A DNA stretch of 64,000 bases from Pelagibacteraceae bacterium AG-349-L17 (GTDB lineage Bacteria > Pseudomonadota > Alphaproteobacteria > Pelagibacterales > Pelagibacteraceae): positions 78,310-142,309 of the forward strand of contig QCDC01000001.1 in the NCBI GenBank assembly GCA_003278805.1, read 5' to 3'. The notes beneath the pieces were generated by a model that saw nothing but the letters and a program-made list of their open reading frames with translations, searched no databases and had not been told where the DNA came from. Below, in pieces: positions 25,661 to 36,141 of the stretch. Positions within the stretch are counted from its first letter, which is position 1; each line of letters begins with the position of its first letter. Position numbers and translations under genes: made by a program.

Positions 25661-27054
25661 AATAACAATTGAGGTAATTCTCGCATCCAACTTGAGATAG
25701 TGCCTGCGCCCATTCCTATAACAATTTTTTTTCCATAGATATTTGCTTTAATAAATTTAGCTAATTGAAATTTATCATCTACTAAAAATAATTTAACTTT
25801 TGAATTTTTAATTATTTCCTTTGCAAAATTTATATAACTAAATCCAAGCTTTAATTTTTCTCCAGCAGTATAAATTGGAAACAAAATAACTTTATCTGCA
25901 TTTTTAAAGGCAAAGGTAAATTCTTTTTTTAAATCTTTTAATCTTGATACTCTATGTGGTTGGAAAATACATATTTTTTCATAATCTTTATAAACATTTT
26001 TTAAGCCGTCTAGCACCTCTTTAATTTCAGTAGGATGGTGGGCGTAATCATCATAAAAATCTACATTATTAAAATTGAAAATTTTATTAAATCTTCTTTG
26101 AACCCCTTTAAAATTTGCAAGTCCTTTTTTAATATTTTTTATTGGTAGACCCACAGTCAACGCTAATGCTGCTGCAGCTACAGAATTTTTAATATTATGA
26201 ATTCCTAATAAAGGAATTTTAAATTTTCTAATTAATTGATTTTTTTTATTAGGTAATTTTATACTTAAATCAAACTCAGATAATTCTTTTAGTTGTTTTA
26301 TATTTTTAATGCAAAAATTTGATTTTGTATCCAAACCATATGTATAAAAGTTTTTATTTTTTATATTTTTAATTAATTTTTTATTATTTTTATCGTCTAA
26401 ACAAATAAATGATTTACCAAATGAAGGAACCTTATTAACAAAATTTTCAAAATACTTATTTAATTTATCCATAGTACCATAATAATCCATATGCTCTCGA
26501 TCTATGTTTGTTATTATTGAATATGTTGGTGGGATGAAAATAAAACTTCCATCAGACTCATCTGCCTCTAATATAGACCAATCACTTTTCCCAAGCTTTG
26601 CAGAATTGTCTATTGAATTTATTACACCTCCATTAATAATAGTGGGATCGATTTTTGTTTCTTGGAATATAGATGCTATTAATGATGTTGTTGTGGTTTT
26701 GCCGTGTGATCCTACTACCACAATATTTTTTGATAAAGAAACAATATTGGCTAACATCTCTCCTCTTTTATAAATCGGTAATTGTTTTTTTTTAGCTGCA
26801 GCAAGCTCTGAATTATTTTTTTTAATAGCTGAGGATATAACTAGGATAGTTCCTTTATCTACATTTTGTTTCTTATGTCCAATAAAAACTTTTATTTTTT
26901 CTTTTCTTAATCTCTCAATATTTTTATTATTTGAAATATCACTTCCTTGAACTTTAAATCCTTTTCCTTTCATTATTAATGCTAGGCCACTCATGCCTAT
27001 TCCACCTATACCAACAAAATGAATCAGTTCAGATTTTGCTAATTTAATTTTCAT
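25657..27054 (-). CDS. murC: UDP-N-acetylmuramate--L-alanine ligase
   Basis: 465-aa Mur ligase adding L-Ala to UDP-MurNAc. It has the N-terminal HFVGIGGIGMSGLA nucleotide-sugar motif, the ATP loop GSHGKTTTTS, EADESDGSF, and the C-terminal DDYAHHPTEIKEVL typical of MurC. The gene overlaps murG by 11 bases and murB by four, so three successive lipid II genes form one coupled run. Confidence 0.95.
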   Translation of the reverse strand: MKIKLAKSELIHFVGIGGIGMSGLALIMKGKGFKVQGSDISNNKNIERLRKEKIKVFIGHKKQNVDKGTILVISSAIKKNNSELAAAKKKQLPIYKRGEMLANIVSLSKNIVVVGSHGKTTTTSLIASIFQETKIDPTIINGGVINSIDNSAKLGKSDWSILEADESDGSFIFIPPTYSIITNIDREHMDYYGTMDKLNKYFENFVNKVPSFGKSFICLDDKNNKKLIKNIKNKNFYTYGLDTKSNFCIKNIKQLKELSEFDLSIKLPNKKNQLIRKFKIPLLGIHNIKNSVAAAALALTVGLPIKNIKKGLANFKGVQRRFNKIFNFNNVDFYDDYAHHPTEIKEVLDGLKNVYKDYEKICIFQPHRVSRLKDLKKEFTFAFKNADKVILFPIYTAGEKLKLGFSYINFAKEIIKNSKVKLFLVDDKFQLAKFIKANIYGKKIVIGMGAGTISSWMRELPQLLL

Positions 27055-28108
27055 TAATTACATCCAGTATTTTTTGATTAACATTATTCCACGTGTTTTG
27101 ATAATTTAATTTCTGCAAATTATTTTTTTTTGTCATGTAATCTTGACTTTTATTTACCAATTCTAGTAAAAAATTTTCAAATTTTTGTTCATCAAAATTT
27201 TTTTGATCAATTATCCAACAGCAACCCTGTTCTTTATAATATTTTGCGTTTTCATACTGATGATTATCTTTTGATGATGGAAGTGGTATTGCTACAAATG
27301 GAATATTTAAGAAGGATAATTCAGCTAAACTAGATGCGCCCGCTCTTGTTATACATAAATCACCTTGTTTTAGAACTTTATTAAGATTGTGATCATAACT
27401 GAAAACTTTATTTGCAACATTGTTTTGAGAATAAAAATTTTTCAAAATATTAATATTTTTCTCACTTGTTTGATGAATAATTTTAATAGAAACCTGTTTT
27501 GCTATACTTATTAAGGATTTATTTAAAAGTTCATCAAAGATTTTTGCACCCTGACTACCTCCGATAATTATAATTGTGAATAAATTATCTTGTTTTTGAT
27601 ACGTTCCAGAATCATAATATTCTTTCCTTATCAAAGGTTTAATAGTAGTTAATTTATGGTTAATTCCAGAAGGCAAATTAATTAAATTTTTTGAATAGCA
27701 TATTAATTTTCTTGAAAAATTTAAAAAAAATTTATTAGCTCTTCCAAGAACCATATTTGGTTCAATTAAAAAAATTTTAATTCCCAAAATTTTAGCCGCT
27801 AAACATAACGGCAAAGACATATACCCACCTGTAGAAATTAAAATTGAAAAATTATTTTTTTTTAAAAGAAAAAAAGATTTAACAGTTAGAAATAATATTT
27901 TTAAAATTGAAAAAGGAAGTAGAAAATAATTATTTAATTTTGGGGTGTTGATTAATACTGTTTTATAATTTTTATCTATATATGCAAGACCTCTTAAGTC
28001 AGTAGAAATCAATATTTCGTGGGTATTCTTTAAATGATTATAAATTGTTATCGCTGGTATTACATGTCCTCCAGAACCACCTGTGGATATCAAAACTTTT
28101 TTTGTCAT
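27044..28108 (-). CDS. murG: Lipid II-forming N-acetylglucosaminyltransferase MurG
   Basis: 354-aa GT28 glycosyltransferase at the inner face of the membrane, converting lipid I to lipid II. The N-terminal STGGSGGHVIPA loop, IIIGGSQGAKIFDE in the middle, and the C-terminal UDP-GlcNAc site (ITRAGASSLAELSFLNIPFVAIPLPSS, split by loops) match MurG. Three bases separate it from ftsW upstream and it overlaps murC downstream. Confidence 0.94.
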   Translation of the reverse strand: MTKKVLISTGGSGGHVIPAITIYNHLKNTHEILISTDLRGLAYIDKNYKTVLINTPKLNNYFLLPFSILKILFLTVKSFFLLKKNNFSILISTGGYMSLPLCLAAKILGIKIFLIEPNMVLGRANKFFLNFSRKLICYSKNLINLPSGINHKLTTIKPLIRKEYYDSGTYQKQDNLFTIIIIGGSQGAKIFDELLNKSLISIAKQVSIKIIHQTSEKNINILKNFYSQNNVANKVFSYDHNLNKVLKQGDLCITRAGASSLAELSFLNIPFVAIPLPSSKDNHQYENAKYYKEQGCCWIIDQKNFDEQKFENFLLELVNKSQDYMTKKNNLQKLNYQNTWNNVNQKILDVINEN

Positions 28109-28111
28109 TTT

Positions 28112-29233
28112 TTAAGTTATTTTTCTTTTTGTTAAATTTAAAATAATTCCAGCTAAAATTGATGTACTAATTATTGATGAACCACCATAACTTAAAAAGG
28201 GCAATGTCATTCCAGTAGTTGGAAATAATCTTATATTAACTCCAATATGAATAGTGGCTTGCATTAATATTAAACTAATAGATCCAATTAAAATAAGTTT
28301 AACTTTTTCATTTGTTTCAAAATTTACTTTTTTAAAAACCATATAAATAAAGATCAGAAACAATAATAATATTAAGATTATGGCAACAACACCAAACTCT
28401 TCAGAAATTACTGAAATAATATAGTCAGTATGGGCCTCTGGAACTCTAGTTTTAAGAACCCCCTCGCCTATACCTTTGCCAAAAAAACCTCCACTCGTTA
28501 TTGACTCTATAGCTTTATCAGATTGAAAATTATGAGTTCCTAATTCTCTGTTAAAAAAAGAAAAAATACGTGCCTGAATATAATCAAACTTAGGAACATA
28601 AATAATCAAGTAAGTTAACAAAGAAGTTCCCAAAACAAATATTGCTAAGAGAATATATATATTAATACCTGACGTAAAAATTAAAACACCCCAAGAAAAA
28701 ACCACTAATAATGTTTGACCAATATCTGGTTGCATTATTAAAAGCAAAGAAACAACACCTATCAAAATAGTTGATATCAAATACTTTAATAAAATATTTG
28801 ATCTACTGCTGCATAAAATAGTTGATAAAATAATTATCAAAAATGGCTTTAAAACTTCTATTGGTTGAAATCTTGGTAAGAAAAATAAGTCTATCCATCT
28901 TTTAGAACCTTTAACTTCAACACCAATGAATGGCACTAAAAATAAAGAAATAAGAGAAATAAAAAAAAGAAAAATAGAGTATTTATATAATTGTTCTGAA
29001 TTTAACGAGGAAAATATAAAAATAAGTGATATTCCAATTAAAACATAAAACAAATGTTTAAAAAAAAAGAAGTAGCTATTGGTATCTAACCTATCAGAAG
29101 CTATTAAAGAAGTTGAAACTAAAGAAAAAAATAAACCAATAATAAATAATAAACTTATTAATGTAAGAATAGACTTATCTATATTTTTCCACCATTGATA
29201 ATAAAATTTATAGATAAAACTATTGGTTTGCAT
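28112..29233 (-). CDS. ftsW: Septal peptidoglycan polymerase FtsW (SEDS family)
   Basis: 373-aa polytopic protein with about ten membrane helices. SEDS hallmarks are GSKRWIDLFFLPRFQPIEVLKP, MQPDIGQTL, the catalytic-loop region HTDYIISVISEEFG and the late LPFLSYGGSS. FtsW polymerises septal glycan together with FtsI, encoded at 34.5 kb. RodA is the alternative SEDS paralogue, but the dcw position supports FtsW. It overlaps murD by 14 bases. Confidence 0.93.
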   Translation of the reverse strand: MQTNSFIYKFYYQWWKNIDKSILTLISLLFIIGLFFSLVSTSLIASDRLDTNSYFFFFKHLFYVLIGISLIFIFSSLNSEQLYKYSIFLFFISLISLFLVPFIGVEVKGSKRWIDLFFLPRFQPIEVLKPFLIIILSTILCSSRSNILLKYLISTILIGVVSLLLIMQPDIGQTLLVVFSWGVLIFTSGINIYILLAIFVLGTSLLTYLIIYVPKFDYIQARIFSFFNRELGTHNFQSDKAIESITSGGFFGKGIGEGVLKTRVPEAHTDYIISVISEEFGVVAIILILLLFLIFIYMVFKKVNFETNEKVKLILIGSISLILMQATIHIGVNIRLFPTTGMTLPFLSYGGSSIISTSILAGIILNLTKRKIT

Positions 29234-30518
29234 TTGTGTACTTTTTAATTATTTGATTAAAATAATATCCTCTATCCTCAAAATTTTTAAATTTATCAAA
29301 TGAGGCCCCAGCTGGACTGAAAAAAATAATATTTTTTTTAGATTTCTCACTATTAATTTCTGAAAAGATAACCTTAAGGGTCTCCTGCAAATTTCTGAAA
29401 GTTTTTACATTTAATTTATTTTTTAAGATACTCAAAAATTTATTTCGATGTGTTCCAAAAATATAGACTTTAAAATTTTTATTTTTTATTTTTGATAATT
29501 TAAATTTGTCTCCCTTTTTTGGAATTCCTCCCAATATCCAATAAGCATTATTCAAATTTTGTAATACATTTTCTGAAGAAGCAAAACTTGTAGATTTAGA
29601 GTCATTGATTATAGTAAGGTTTTTTTTATCAAATATAATTTGTTGTCTATAATTTAGGCCTTTAAATTTATTAATAGTTTTAATCAATTTTTTTTGATTA
29701 AGTTTTAATTTTGAAGCAATTTTAAATATAAATGATAAATTTTCTTTATTACCTTTTGAAATAAAATATTTATTTTTAACTTTTAAGAACTCTTTATTTA
29801 AATTTGAAGTCTGAACTTTATAAATTTTCGCTTTGTATTTACTTTTTTTTATTTTTTTATTAATTATATCATCTTCTTTTTTAACATAAGCAAAAGATCC
29901 TCTAATTTGAGATTTTAATAATTTAAATTTTGCATTTACATAATTTTTTAAAGTTTTATGTCTTTCAATGTGATCAGAAGTTATATTAAGAATTACAGCA
30001 AATTTTGATCTAAAAATTCTACTATAATCTAGCTGATAAGAAGAAGCCTCTATTACAAAGATTGTTTTTTTTGTAATATTTTTTTCTGATAAAACTGGAT
30101 TGCCTATGTTACCAATTAGCCTTGAATCTCTTTTTTGATCGATCAAAGCATCATGTAAAATTTTTGCAGTTGTGGATTTACCATTGGTTCCAGTAATCGT
30201 AATACTTTCATTGTTAAAAAATGAAAACAAAACGTCAAGATCAGTGTAAATTTTTTTTAAATTTTTTTTTAAAAATTTTGATAATTTACAATTTGAGATA
30301 TCGATACCAGGACTAATAATAATTCTATCAAAATTTATTTTTTGAATTTCATTTGGTTTAACTATTTTTTTTTTGTATTTTAAATTAACTTTTTGATTGT
30401 CGTCAAATAAATATACATCAGACCTATTTTTTAAAAAATTATAGGTTGAAATACCACTCTTTCCTAAACCATAAATTAATATTTTTTTTTCTAAAAAAAT
30501 ATTATTAAATATTTTCAT
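29220..30518 (-). CDS. murD: UDP-N-acetylmuramoyl-L-alanine--D-glutamate ligase
   Basis: About 432 aa Mur ligase that adds D-Glu. It has ILIYGLGKSGIST near the N-terminus, the ATP loop ITGTNGKSTTAK, EASSYQLDY, NITSDHIERH and the C-terminal FFSPAGASFDKFKNFEDRG typical of MurD. I chose the ATG at 30518, where TAATG overlaps the mraY stop by one base; the longer frame would start 57 bases inside mraY. Confidence 0.94.
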   Translation of the reverse strand: MKIFNNIFLEKKILIYGLGKSGISTYNFLKNRSDVYLFDDNQKVNLKYKKKIVKPNEIQKINFDRIIISPGIDISNCKLSKFLKKNLKKIYTDLDVLFSFFNNESITITGTNGKSTTAKILHDALIDQKRDSRLIGNIGNPVLSEKNITKKTIFVIEASSYQLDYSRIFRSKFAVILNITSDHIERHKTLKNYVNAKFKLLKSQIRGSFAYVKKEDDIINKKIKKSKYKAKIYKVQTSNLNKEFLKVKNKYFISKGNKENLSFIFKIASKLKLNQKKLIKTINKFKGLNYRQQIIFDKKNLTIINDSKSTSFASSENVLQNLNNAYWILGGIPKKGDKFKLSKIKNKNFKVYIFGTHRNKFLSILKNKLNVKTFRNLQETLKVIFSEINSEKSKKNIIFFSPAGASFDKFKNFEDRGYYFNQIIKKYTNANQ

Positions 30519-31603
30519 TATCTTAATTTTAAGGTGGCTAAACCAATCATAGCTAGAATTATGGAGATAATCCAAAACCTAATTACAACTGTGGACTCTG
30601 GCCAACCTTTTTTTTCAAAATGATGATGAATAGGAGCCATTCTAAAAATTCTTTTTCCAGTAAGCTTGAAGGATATCACCTGAACCATTACTGAAACTGC
30701 CTCCAGTACAAAAAGTCCGCCAGTAATAGCTAAAACAATTTCATGCTTTGTGATAATTCCTACTGCACCTAAAGATCCTCCAAGAGATAATGAGCCTGTG
30801 TCACCCATAAAAATTTTAGCAGGTGGTGCATTAAACCACAAGAAACCTAAACAAGAACCGATAATTGCCCCACAAAAAATTGCTACTTCACCTGTTCCTT
30901 CGATGTAGGGAATTTGTAAATAATTTGAAAATACAATGTTTCCTGTAACATAACTTATAAAAGCAAAGCATGCTGCAACTAATATTACTGGCACTGTTGC
31001 TAAACCATCTAATCCATCAGTAAGATTAACAGCATTAGATGAGCCTATGATCACGAATATTGCAAATGGTATAAAAAACCATCCGAGATTTACGATCAAA
31101 TTTTTAAAAAAGGGAAAATATAAATTATTTAAATCTTGATAATCATTTAAAAAAACAAAAAAACTTACACCAATAATTGCTAATATTATTTGTGAAGTTA
31201 TTTTAAACTTTGAAGAGATACCTGATGAGTTACTATTTTTAATCTTCTTAAAGTCATCATATGCTCCCAATAAACCGAAACTAATTGCTATGTAAATACA
31301 AAATAAAATATTAATATTTGATAAATCTGCCCAAAATATTACTGATACCAACAAGCCGAATAAAATTATTAAACCTCCCATAGTTGGTGTACCAATTTTT
31401 TTAATTATATGATCTTCTGGTCCATCATCTCGAATAGGGTTTAAAATTTTTTGTTTAGAAAAAAATTTAATAAAAGGACCCCCAATAATTAGCACAATAA
31501 CTAACGAAGTAAAAAAAGATAAACCTGTTCTAAAAGTTAAATATTTAAAAACATTTAAAAAACTTAAATCATCAACAAAATTTAATAAAAATTGATAAAG
31601 CAT
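30518..31603 (-). CDS. mraY: Phospho-N-acetylmuramoyl-pentapeptide transferase
   Basis: 361-aa membrane enzyme with about ten helices that makes lipid I from UDP-MurNAc-pentapeptide and undecaprenyl phosphate. Family motifs are GTPTMGG, the Asp-rich GAYDDFKK, NAVNLTDGLDGLA, the FMGDTGSLSLGG loop and the cytoplasmic HHHFEKKGWPE. It directly abuts the murE-murF fusion (31604) and joins murD by TAATG. Confidence 0.95.
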   Translation of the reverse strand: MLYQFLLNFVDDLSFLNVFKYLTFRTGLSFFTSLVIVLIIGGPFIKFFSKQKILNPIRDDGPEDHIIKKIGTPTMGGLIILFGLLVSVIFWADLSNINILFCIYIAISFGLLGAYDDFKKIKNSNSSGISSKFKITSQIILAIIGVSFFVFLNDYQDLNNLYFPFFKNLIVNLGWFFIPFAIFVIIGSSNAVNLTDGLDGLATVPVILVAACFAFISYVTGNIVFSNYLQIPYIEGTGEVAIFCGAIIGSCLGFLWFNAPPAKIFMGDTGSLSLGGSLGAVGIITKHEIVLAITGGLFVLEAVSVMVQVISFKLTGKRIFRMAPIHHHFEKKGWPESTVVIRFWIISIILAMIGLATLKLR

Positions 31604-34447
31604 CTAAATTAATCCTCTCAGACTTTTTACAATGTCATTGAATCCTGTCGCAAGTGAGGCTTTAATCATTAAATAATCATTATTATTTAAATCTTTGCTA
31701 ATCAATTCAATAATTTGTGATTTATTGGATAAAATCTTTCCCCTTTTTCTCTTTGAGATGTTTTCAAATATTATTGAAGCTAATTTTCCTTTAACAAATA
31801 CCTTGTCTATATTGGTTTGATTAATTATTGGAGCAATAGATTTATGGAGTTTTTTAGAATGACTACCAAGCTCTAACATGTCACCAATTAGTAAATATTT
31901 ATTTGATTTTTTTGAGTTTATTTTATCAAAATTTTTTATTGCTGATTTTAATGAAAGAGGATTTGAATTATAACTTTGGTCAATTAAATTAATTTTTTTA
32001 TTATTAATTTTTACTACTGAATGGTCTCCTCTTCCTCTGGGAATCTTGAAATTTAGAAAAATATTTTCATTAAGTTCGAATATATTTTTATAAATACTAA
32101 TAATAGCTAGAGCAGCAAGTGTATTGTATATACTGTTTTGAAAATCGTTTGATAATATGAAATTTTTTTTTTTATTTTTTAACTTAACTTTAATTTTAAA
32201 TTTTTTTCCAAAAGTCTTTACATTAATTAATTTAATGTCTGCTTTCTGACTTTTGATACCAAAAGAAACAATTTTAATTTTCTTTTCTTTGGCAATTTTT
32301 CTATGTAATTGAAAAAAACTGTCATCTGCATTCAATACAACATAACCATTGGTTTTTATGTTGTTAATAATTTCAGATTTTGCCAAAGCAATTTGATTGA
32401 TATTTTTAAAATTTTTAACATGTGCATAATTTATATTTGTTATTACTCCAACATCTGGTTCTATTATTTTTGATAAATAATCAATTTCACCTTTTTTATC
32501 CATTCCAACTTCTAAAATTCCAAATTCATCATTTTGTTTTAAATTAAAAAGACTCAAAGGTACCCCAAATTTATTGTTATAAGATTTTGGAGAAATACTT
32601 ACTTTCGCAATTTTACTTAATACATTTCCCAACAATTCTTTAAGTGTAGTTTTGCCACAACTGCCTGTGATAGCTACAATATTTGTATCAATACTTTTTC
32701 TAAAAGTTTTTGAAATATCTGCTAAGAATTTTAAAGTATCTTTAACTTTAATCTGACGACTTTTATTTAATTTATTTTGAATTTTGTTTACTACAGCTAG
32801 AGATGCTTTTCTATTAAATGATTGTGAAACATATTTATTACCATCATTTTTTTTTCCTTTAATAGCAAAAAAAATATCATTTTTAGTAACTTCTTGAGAA
32901 TTAATTCTTGCAGTTTTTAAAGATATGGAGGGAGATAATTTTTTATTTTTAATTGCCTCTTTAATGACATTTAATTTTAAATTATCTGATAAAGTATTAT
33001 TTTTATTCTTAATAGCATTTAAAATTACCCTTCTTTCTGAAAAGAAAATTTTCTTATTTCCAATATCTTGTGTTTTCTCATGACCCTTTCCAGCCACTAA
33101 CAAAATATCACCTGAATTCAAATTGTGAATAGCATGTGTTATTGCAATTGCTCTATTAGATATTTCAACAAATTTTTTTTTTTTAATTCCCTTTTTTATA
33201 TCTCTTCTAATTTTTTGAGGATTTTCAAATCTAGGATTATCATTTGTAAGAATAATATTATCTGCAAAATCACTAGCTATTTTTCCCATTTTGGATCTTT
33301 TATTTTGATCTCTATTTCCCCCACAACCGAATAGCACTGTGATTATTTTATTAGGAAATTGCTCTCTGAGATTTAAAAGACACGTTTTTAAAGCATCAGG
33401 TGTATGAGCATAATCGAGAATTACTTTTGATTGATTTTTAATTTTACCAATTTTTTCAAATCTTCCCTCAACTGGTTTCAATTTTGGGATTATGTTTAAA
33501 ATTTTATCTAAACTTAAACCACTATATTTTGCTGCAATTATTGCCATTAAAACATTTTTTAATTGTATTTTTCCAATTAAATTTAAATTTAGATCCCTTA
33601 TCGAACTATTTGATTTAATTCTAATAAATTGACCCTCTCCTTTAAAATTGTGGTATTGGAGCTCTATATTATTTTTCTTATCACTTAATGTATGCAATTT
33701 TAATTTCTTATTAATTGTAATTTTTTTTATGAGTTTAAACTCTGGTATTAATTGATCTGAAATTACATTGCCTCTTTTTTGGATTAAGTTTTTAAATAAA
33801 TAAAGTTTTGCATTTAAATAATTTTTAAGATTTTTATGATAATCAAGATGGTCCTGAGATAAATTAGTAAATATACCTGAATTAAACTTTAAACCATCTA
33901 ATCTATTTTGCTTTAAACCATGACTAGAGGCTTCCATAATTACATTTTCTATTTTTTGACTTTTTAGCTTACTCAAAATTTTAGCCAATTTAATTGGATC
34001 TATTGTGGTATTAGATAAATTCAAATTTATAACTTTTGATTTAACGCCCAATGTTCCAATTGAAGCAACCTTTTTATTATTTAATTTTAATATTTGATAA
34101 TAAAAATCTGCAACTGATGATTTTCCGTTAGTACCTGTAACTGCAATTAAATTTTTTGGTTTTTTATTATAAATTTTAAAAGCAATTTCAGCTAATAATT
34201 TTCTTACATTGTCTGTATGAATATATAAAATTCCATTTAGGAATTGATTTACTTTCTTTTCAGTTACAATAATTTTAGATCCTTTTTTAATTGCTTTCGG
34301 AATAAATTTATTTCCATCAACACTATTTCCTTTGATTGCAAAAAAAATATTATTTTGTTTAATACTCCTCGTATCAAATGAAATTCCTGAGAAAGAAAAA
34401 TTTTTATAATTTTTATTTATGTTATGAAAATAATTTCCTAGAAGCAT
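31604..34447 (-). CDS. murEF: MurE-MurF fusion: tripeptide and D-Ala-D-Ala ligase
   Basis: One 947-aa reading frame covers two Mur ligases. The MurE half (about 1-480) has SFDTRSI, the ATP loop TGTNGKS (104-110) and DNPR (403-406), the motif that marks meso-diaminopimelate as substrate. The MurF half (about 490-947) has its own TARINSQEV start, ATP loop TGSCGKT (594-600) and YNSNPLSLK. Residues near 475-500 link them with no internal stop or overlapping frame. MurE-MurF fusions are known in a few other bacteria. It lies two bases after ftsI and abuts mraY. Confidence 0.93.
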   Translation of the reverse strand: MLLGNYFHNINKNYKNFSFSGISFDTRSIKQNNIFFAIKGNSVDGNKFIPKAIKKGSKIIVTEKKVNQFLNGILYIHTDNVRKLLAEIAFKIYNKKPKNLIAVTGTNGKSSVADFYYQILKLNNKKVASIGTLGVKSKVINLNLSNTTIDPIKLAKILSKLKSQKIENVIMEASSHGLKQNRLDGLKFNSGIFTNLSQDHLDYHKNLKNYLNAKLYLFKNLIQKRGNVISDQLIPEFKLIKKITINKKLKLHTLSDKKNNIELQYHNFKGEGQFIRIKSNSSIRDLNLNLIGKIQLKNVLMAIIAAKYSGLSLDKILNIIPKLKPVEGRFEKIGKIKNQSKVILDYAHTPDALKTCLLNLREQFPNKIITVLFGCGGNRDQNKRSKMGKIASDFADNIILTNDNPRFENPQKIRRDIKKGIKKKKFVEISNRAIAITHAIHNLNSGDILLVAGKGHEKTQDIGNKKIFFSERRVILNAIKNKNNTLSDNLKLNVIKEAIKNKKLSPSISLKTARINSQEVTKNDIFFAIKGKKNDGNKYVSQSFNRKASLAVVNKIQNKLNKSRQIKVKDTLKFLADISKTFRKSIDTNIVAITGSCGKTTLKELLGNVLSKIAKVSISPKSYNNKFGVPLSLFNLKQNDEFGILEVGMDKKGEIDYLSKIIEPDVGVITNINYAHVKNFKNINQIALAKSEIINNIKTNGYVVLNADDSFFQLHRKIAKEKKIKIVSFGIKSQKADIKLINVKTFGKKFKIKVKLKNKKKNFILSNDFQNSIYNTLAALAIISIYKNIFELNENIFLNFKIPRGRGDHSVVKINNKKINLIDQSYNSNPLSLKSAIKNFDKINSKKSNKYLLIGDMLELGSHSKKLHKSIAPIINQTNIDKVFVKGKLASIIFENISKRKRGKILSNKSQIIELISKDLNNNDYLMIKASLATGFNDIVKSLRGLI

Positions 34448-34449
34448 AA

Positions 34450-36141
34450 TTAATTAACCTCTATATATTTTGTGGCTAAAATAGGCCCAATTTTATCTAT
34501 GACTTTTCCAGCTACCTCTACTGAGGTCCAGCCAGCTGTATTATAAAGTGTGCCCTTCCACCCTCCTTTTTGATGTCTATACTTGTAATAATAATCTTTA
34601 GATTTTTTTGGAGTATCTAGCATTACAACAAAAACAAATTGTGGATTTGATGTAGGAAAAATAGAAGCAAAAGTATTTATTTTTGCCTCAGAATATGCTC
34701 CTCCCTCAGGTTGATCAGCAGTTCCTGTTTTTCCACCAATTTCATAATTTTGAACATCTGCAAATTTAGCTGTACCTTCCTCAGTATTTACAATTTTTCT
34801 TAAAGCACTAACAACTTGTTCTGAAATACCTCTGTTTAAGATTCTTTTAATTTTTTTATTAAATTTATTTTCTTTATAAATTAATGTTGGCTTAATTTCA
34901 TAACCGCCATTTGATAAAATAGAGTAACCTTTTGCTAATTGAAGAATTGTAGTTGCTATTCCATGTCCAAAAGAAGCTGTAGCCAATCTACATTTTCCAA
35001 AATCATAATTTTTTTGTGGTGCAATTTCTTCAATATCAAAATCAATATCACTTAACACACCAACTTTTTCTAAAAATAATTTAAATTTTTCTGAGCCAAC
35101 TTTTTGGGCAATTTTTACTGATCCTATGTTTCCAGATCTAACTAAAATTTGCTCTGCAGTTAAATTTGATGGTATTTCATTGTCATACTCACCTATTCTG
35201 TATTTATCACATTTAATTGATTTGGGTAAATCTAAAAATTCAGTCTCTGGTTTAATTACCTTTTCATTTAGGGCGCTAGCAAAAGTAAATGCTTTAAAAA
35301 CAGAACCAAACTCATATGTTCCTTTAGTTACCCTATTAATATAATTTACATCAGTTATATTTTGTCTTTCATTTGGATTGAAATCTGGCAAGGAAACTAA
35401 TGATAGAATATTGCCGTTATTGACATTCATTAGAATAGCCGCACTACCTTTGCTTTTAAAAATTTTTTGATATTTAATTAATTCTTTTCTTATTAAAAAT
35501 TGAATATCTTTATCTAAAGTAAGTCTAATGGGCTTTTTTGATTGTCTAAGTTCCTCATTCAATGATTTTTCCAATCCAGAAATCCCATTATTGTCATCAT
35601 CTATCTGACCCAAAACGTGGCTAAAAAGATTTTTTTGAGGGTACATTCTAAGGACTTTTTCCTCCGGTATTAAAGACTTGTCGCCTAATTTCATTATTTT
35701 CTCAAAATTTTCTTCTGAAATTTTCTTCTCTAAATAAAAAAATTTCTTACTTTCAATTTTTTTTTCGATTTCATCAAAATTTTTATCTGGAAAAATTATA
35801 TTTAAACTAAGAAGTAATTTTTTTTTATTAATTATATCCGAAGTTTTTAATCCTATATCTATGGATTTTACTGTTTTAGCTAAATAATTTCCATTTATAT
35901 CTGTGATATCTGCTCTATAAAGTTTATTTGAAGATACAGTGAGATTGCTTCTTTCTACCGAGTTCTCTTTTCGAGAACCTAGATGAATCAAATGTATTGC
36001 GTAAATCAAATAAATAACGAAAAAAACAAAGAAAATAAAAGCTACACGATTAAATTGGATATTTAATCCATTCTCTGTTTTCTTAAATATAAAATCACTT
36101 CTATAGTCTTCTATAGTTAATTTTGATTTATTATCAGTCAT
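34450..36141 (-). CDS. ftsI: Septal peptidoglycan transpeptidase FtsI (PBP3)
   Basis: 563-aa class B penicillin-binding protein. It has a short cytoplasmic tail, a membrane helix at about 29-48, a pedestal domain and a transpeptidase domain. Active-site motifs are SVFK with nucleophile Ser280, SGN (in LVRSGNIGSVK) and KTGT (in IGGKTGTADQPEGG). It cross-links septal glycan made by FtsW. It shares one base with the ftsL stop and is followed closely by murEF. Confidence 0.94.
   Translation of the reverse strand: MTDNKSKLTIEDYRSDFIFKKTENGLNIQFNRVAFIFFVFFVIYLIYAIHLIHLGSRKENSVERSNLTVSSNKLYRADITDINGNYLAKTVKSIDIGLKTSDIINKKKLLLSLNIIFPDKNFDEIEKKIESKKFFYLEKKISEENFEKIMKLGDKSLIPEEKVLRMYPQKNLFSHVLGQIDDDNNGISGLEKSLNEELRQSKKPIRLTLDKDIQFLIRKELIKYQKIFKSKGSAAILMNVNNGNILSLVSLPDFNPNERQNITDVNYINRVTKGTYEFGSVFKAFTFASALNEKVIKPETEFLDLPKSIKCDKYRIGEYDNEIPSNLTAEQILVRSGNIGSVKIAQKVGSEKFKLFLEKVGVLSDIDFDIEEIAPQKNYDFGKCRLATASFGHGIATTILQLAKGYSILSNGGYEIKPTLIYKENKFNKKIKRILNRGISEQVVSALRKIVNTEEGTAKFADVQNYEIGGKTGTADQPEGGAYSEAKINTFASIFPTSNPQFVFVVMLDTPKKSKDYYYKYRHQKGGWKGTLYNTAGWTSVEVAGKVIDKIGPILATKYIEVN

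Noticed and set aside
32900..33000. Possible frame error joining murE and murF
   Set aside because: The frame is open across the junction with no repeat or homopolymer shift needed, and both halves keep all motifs.
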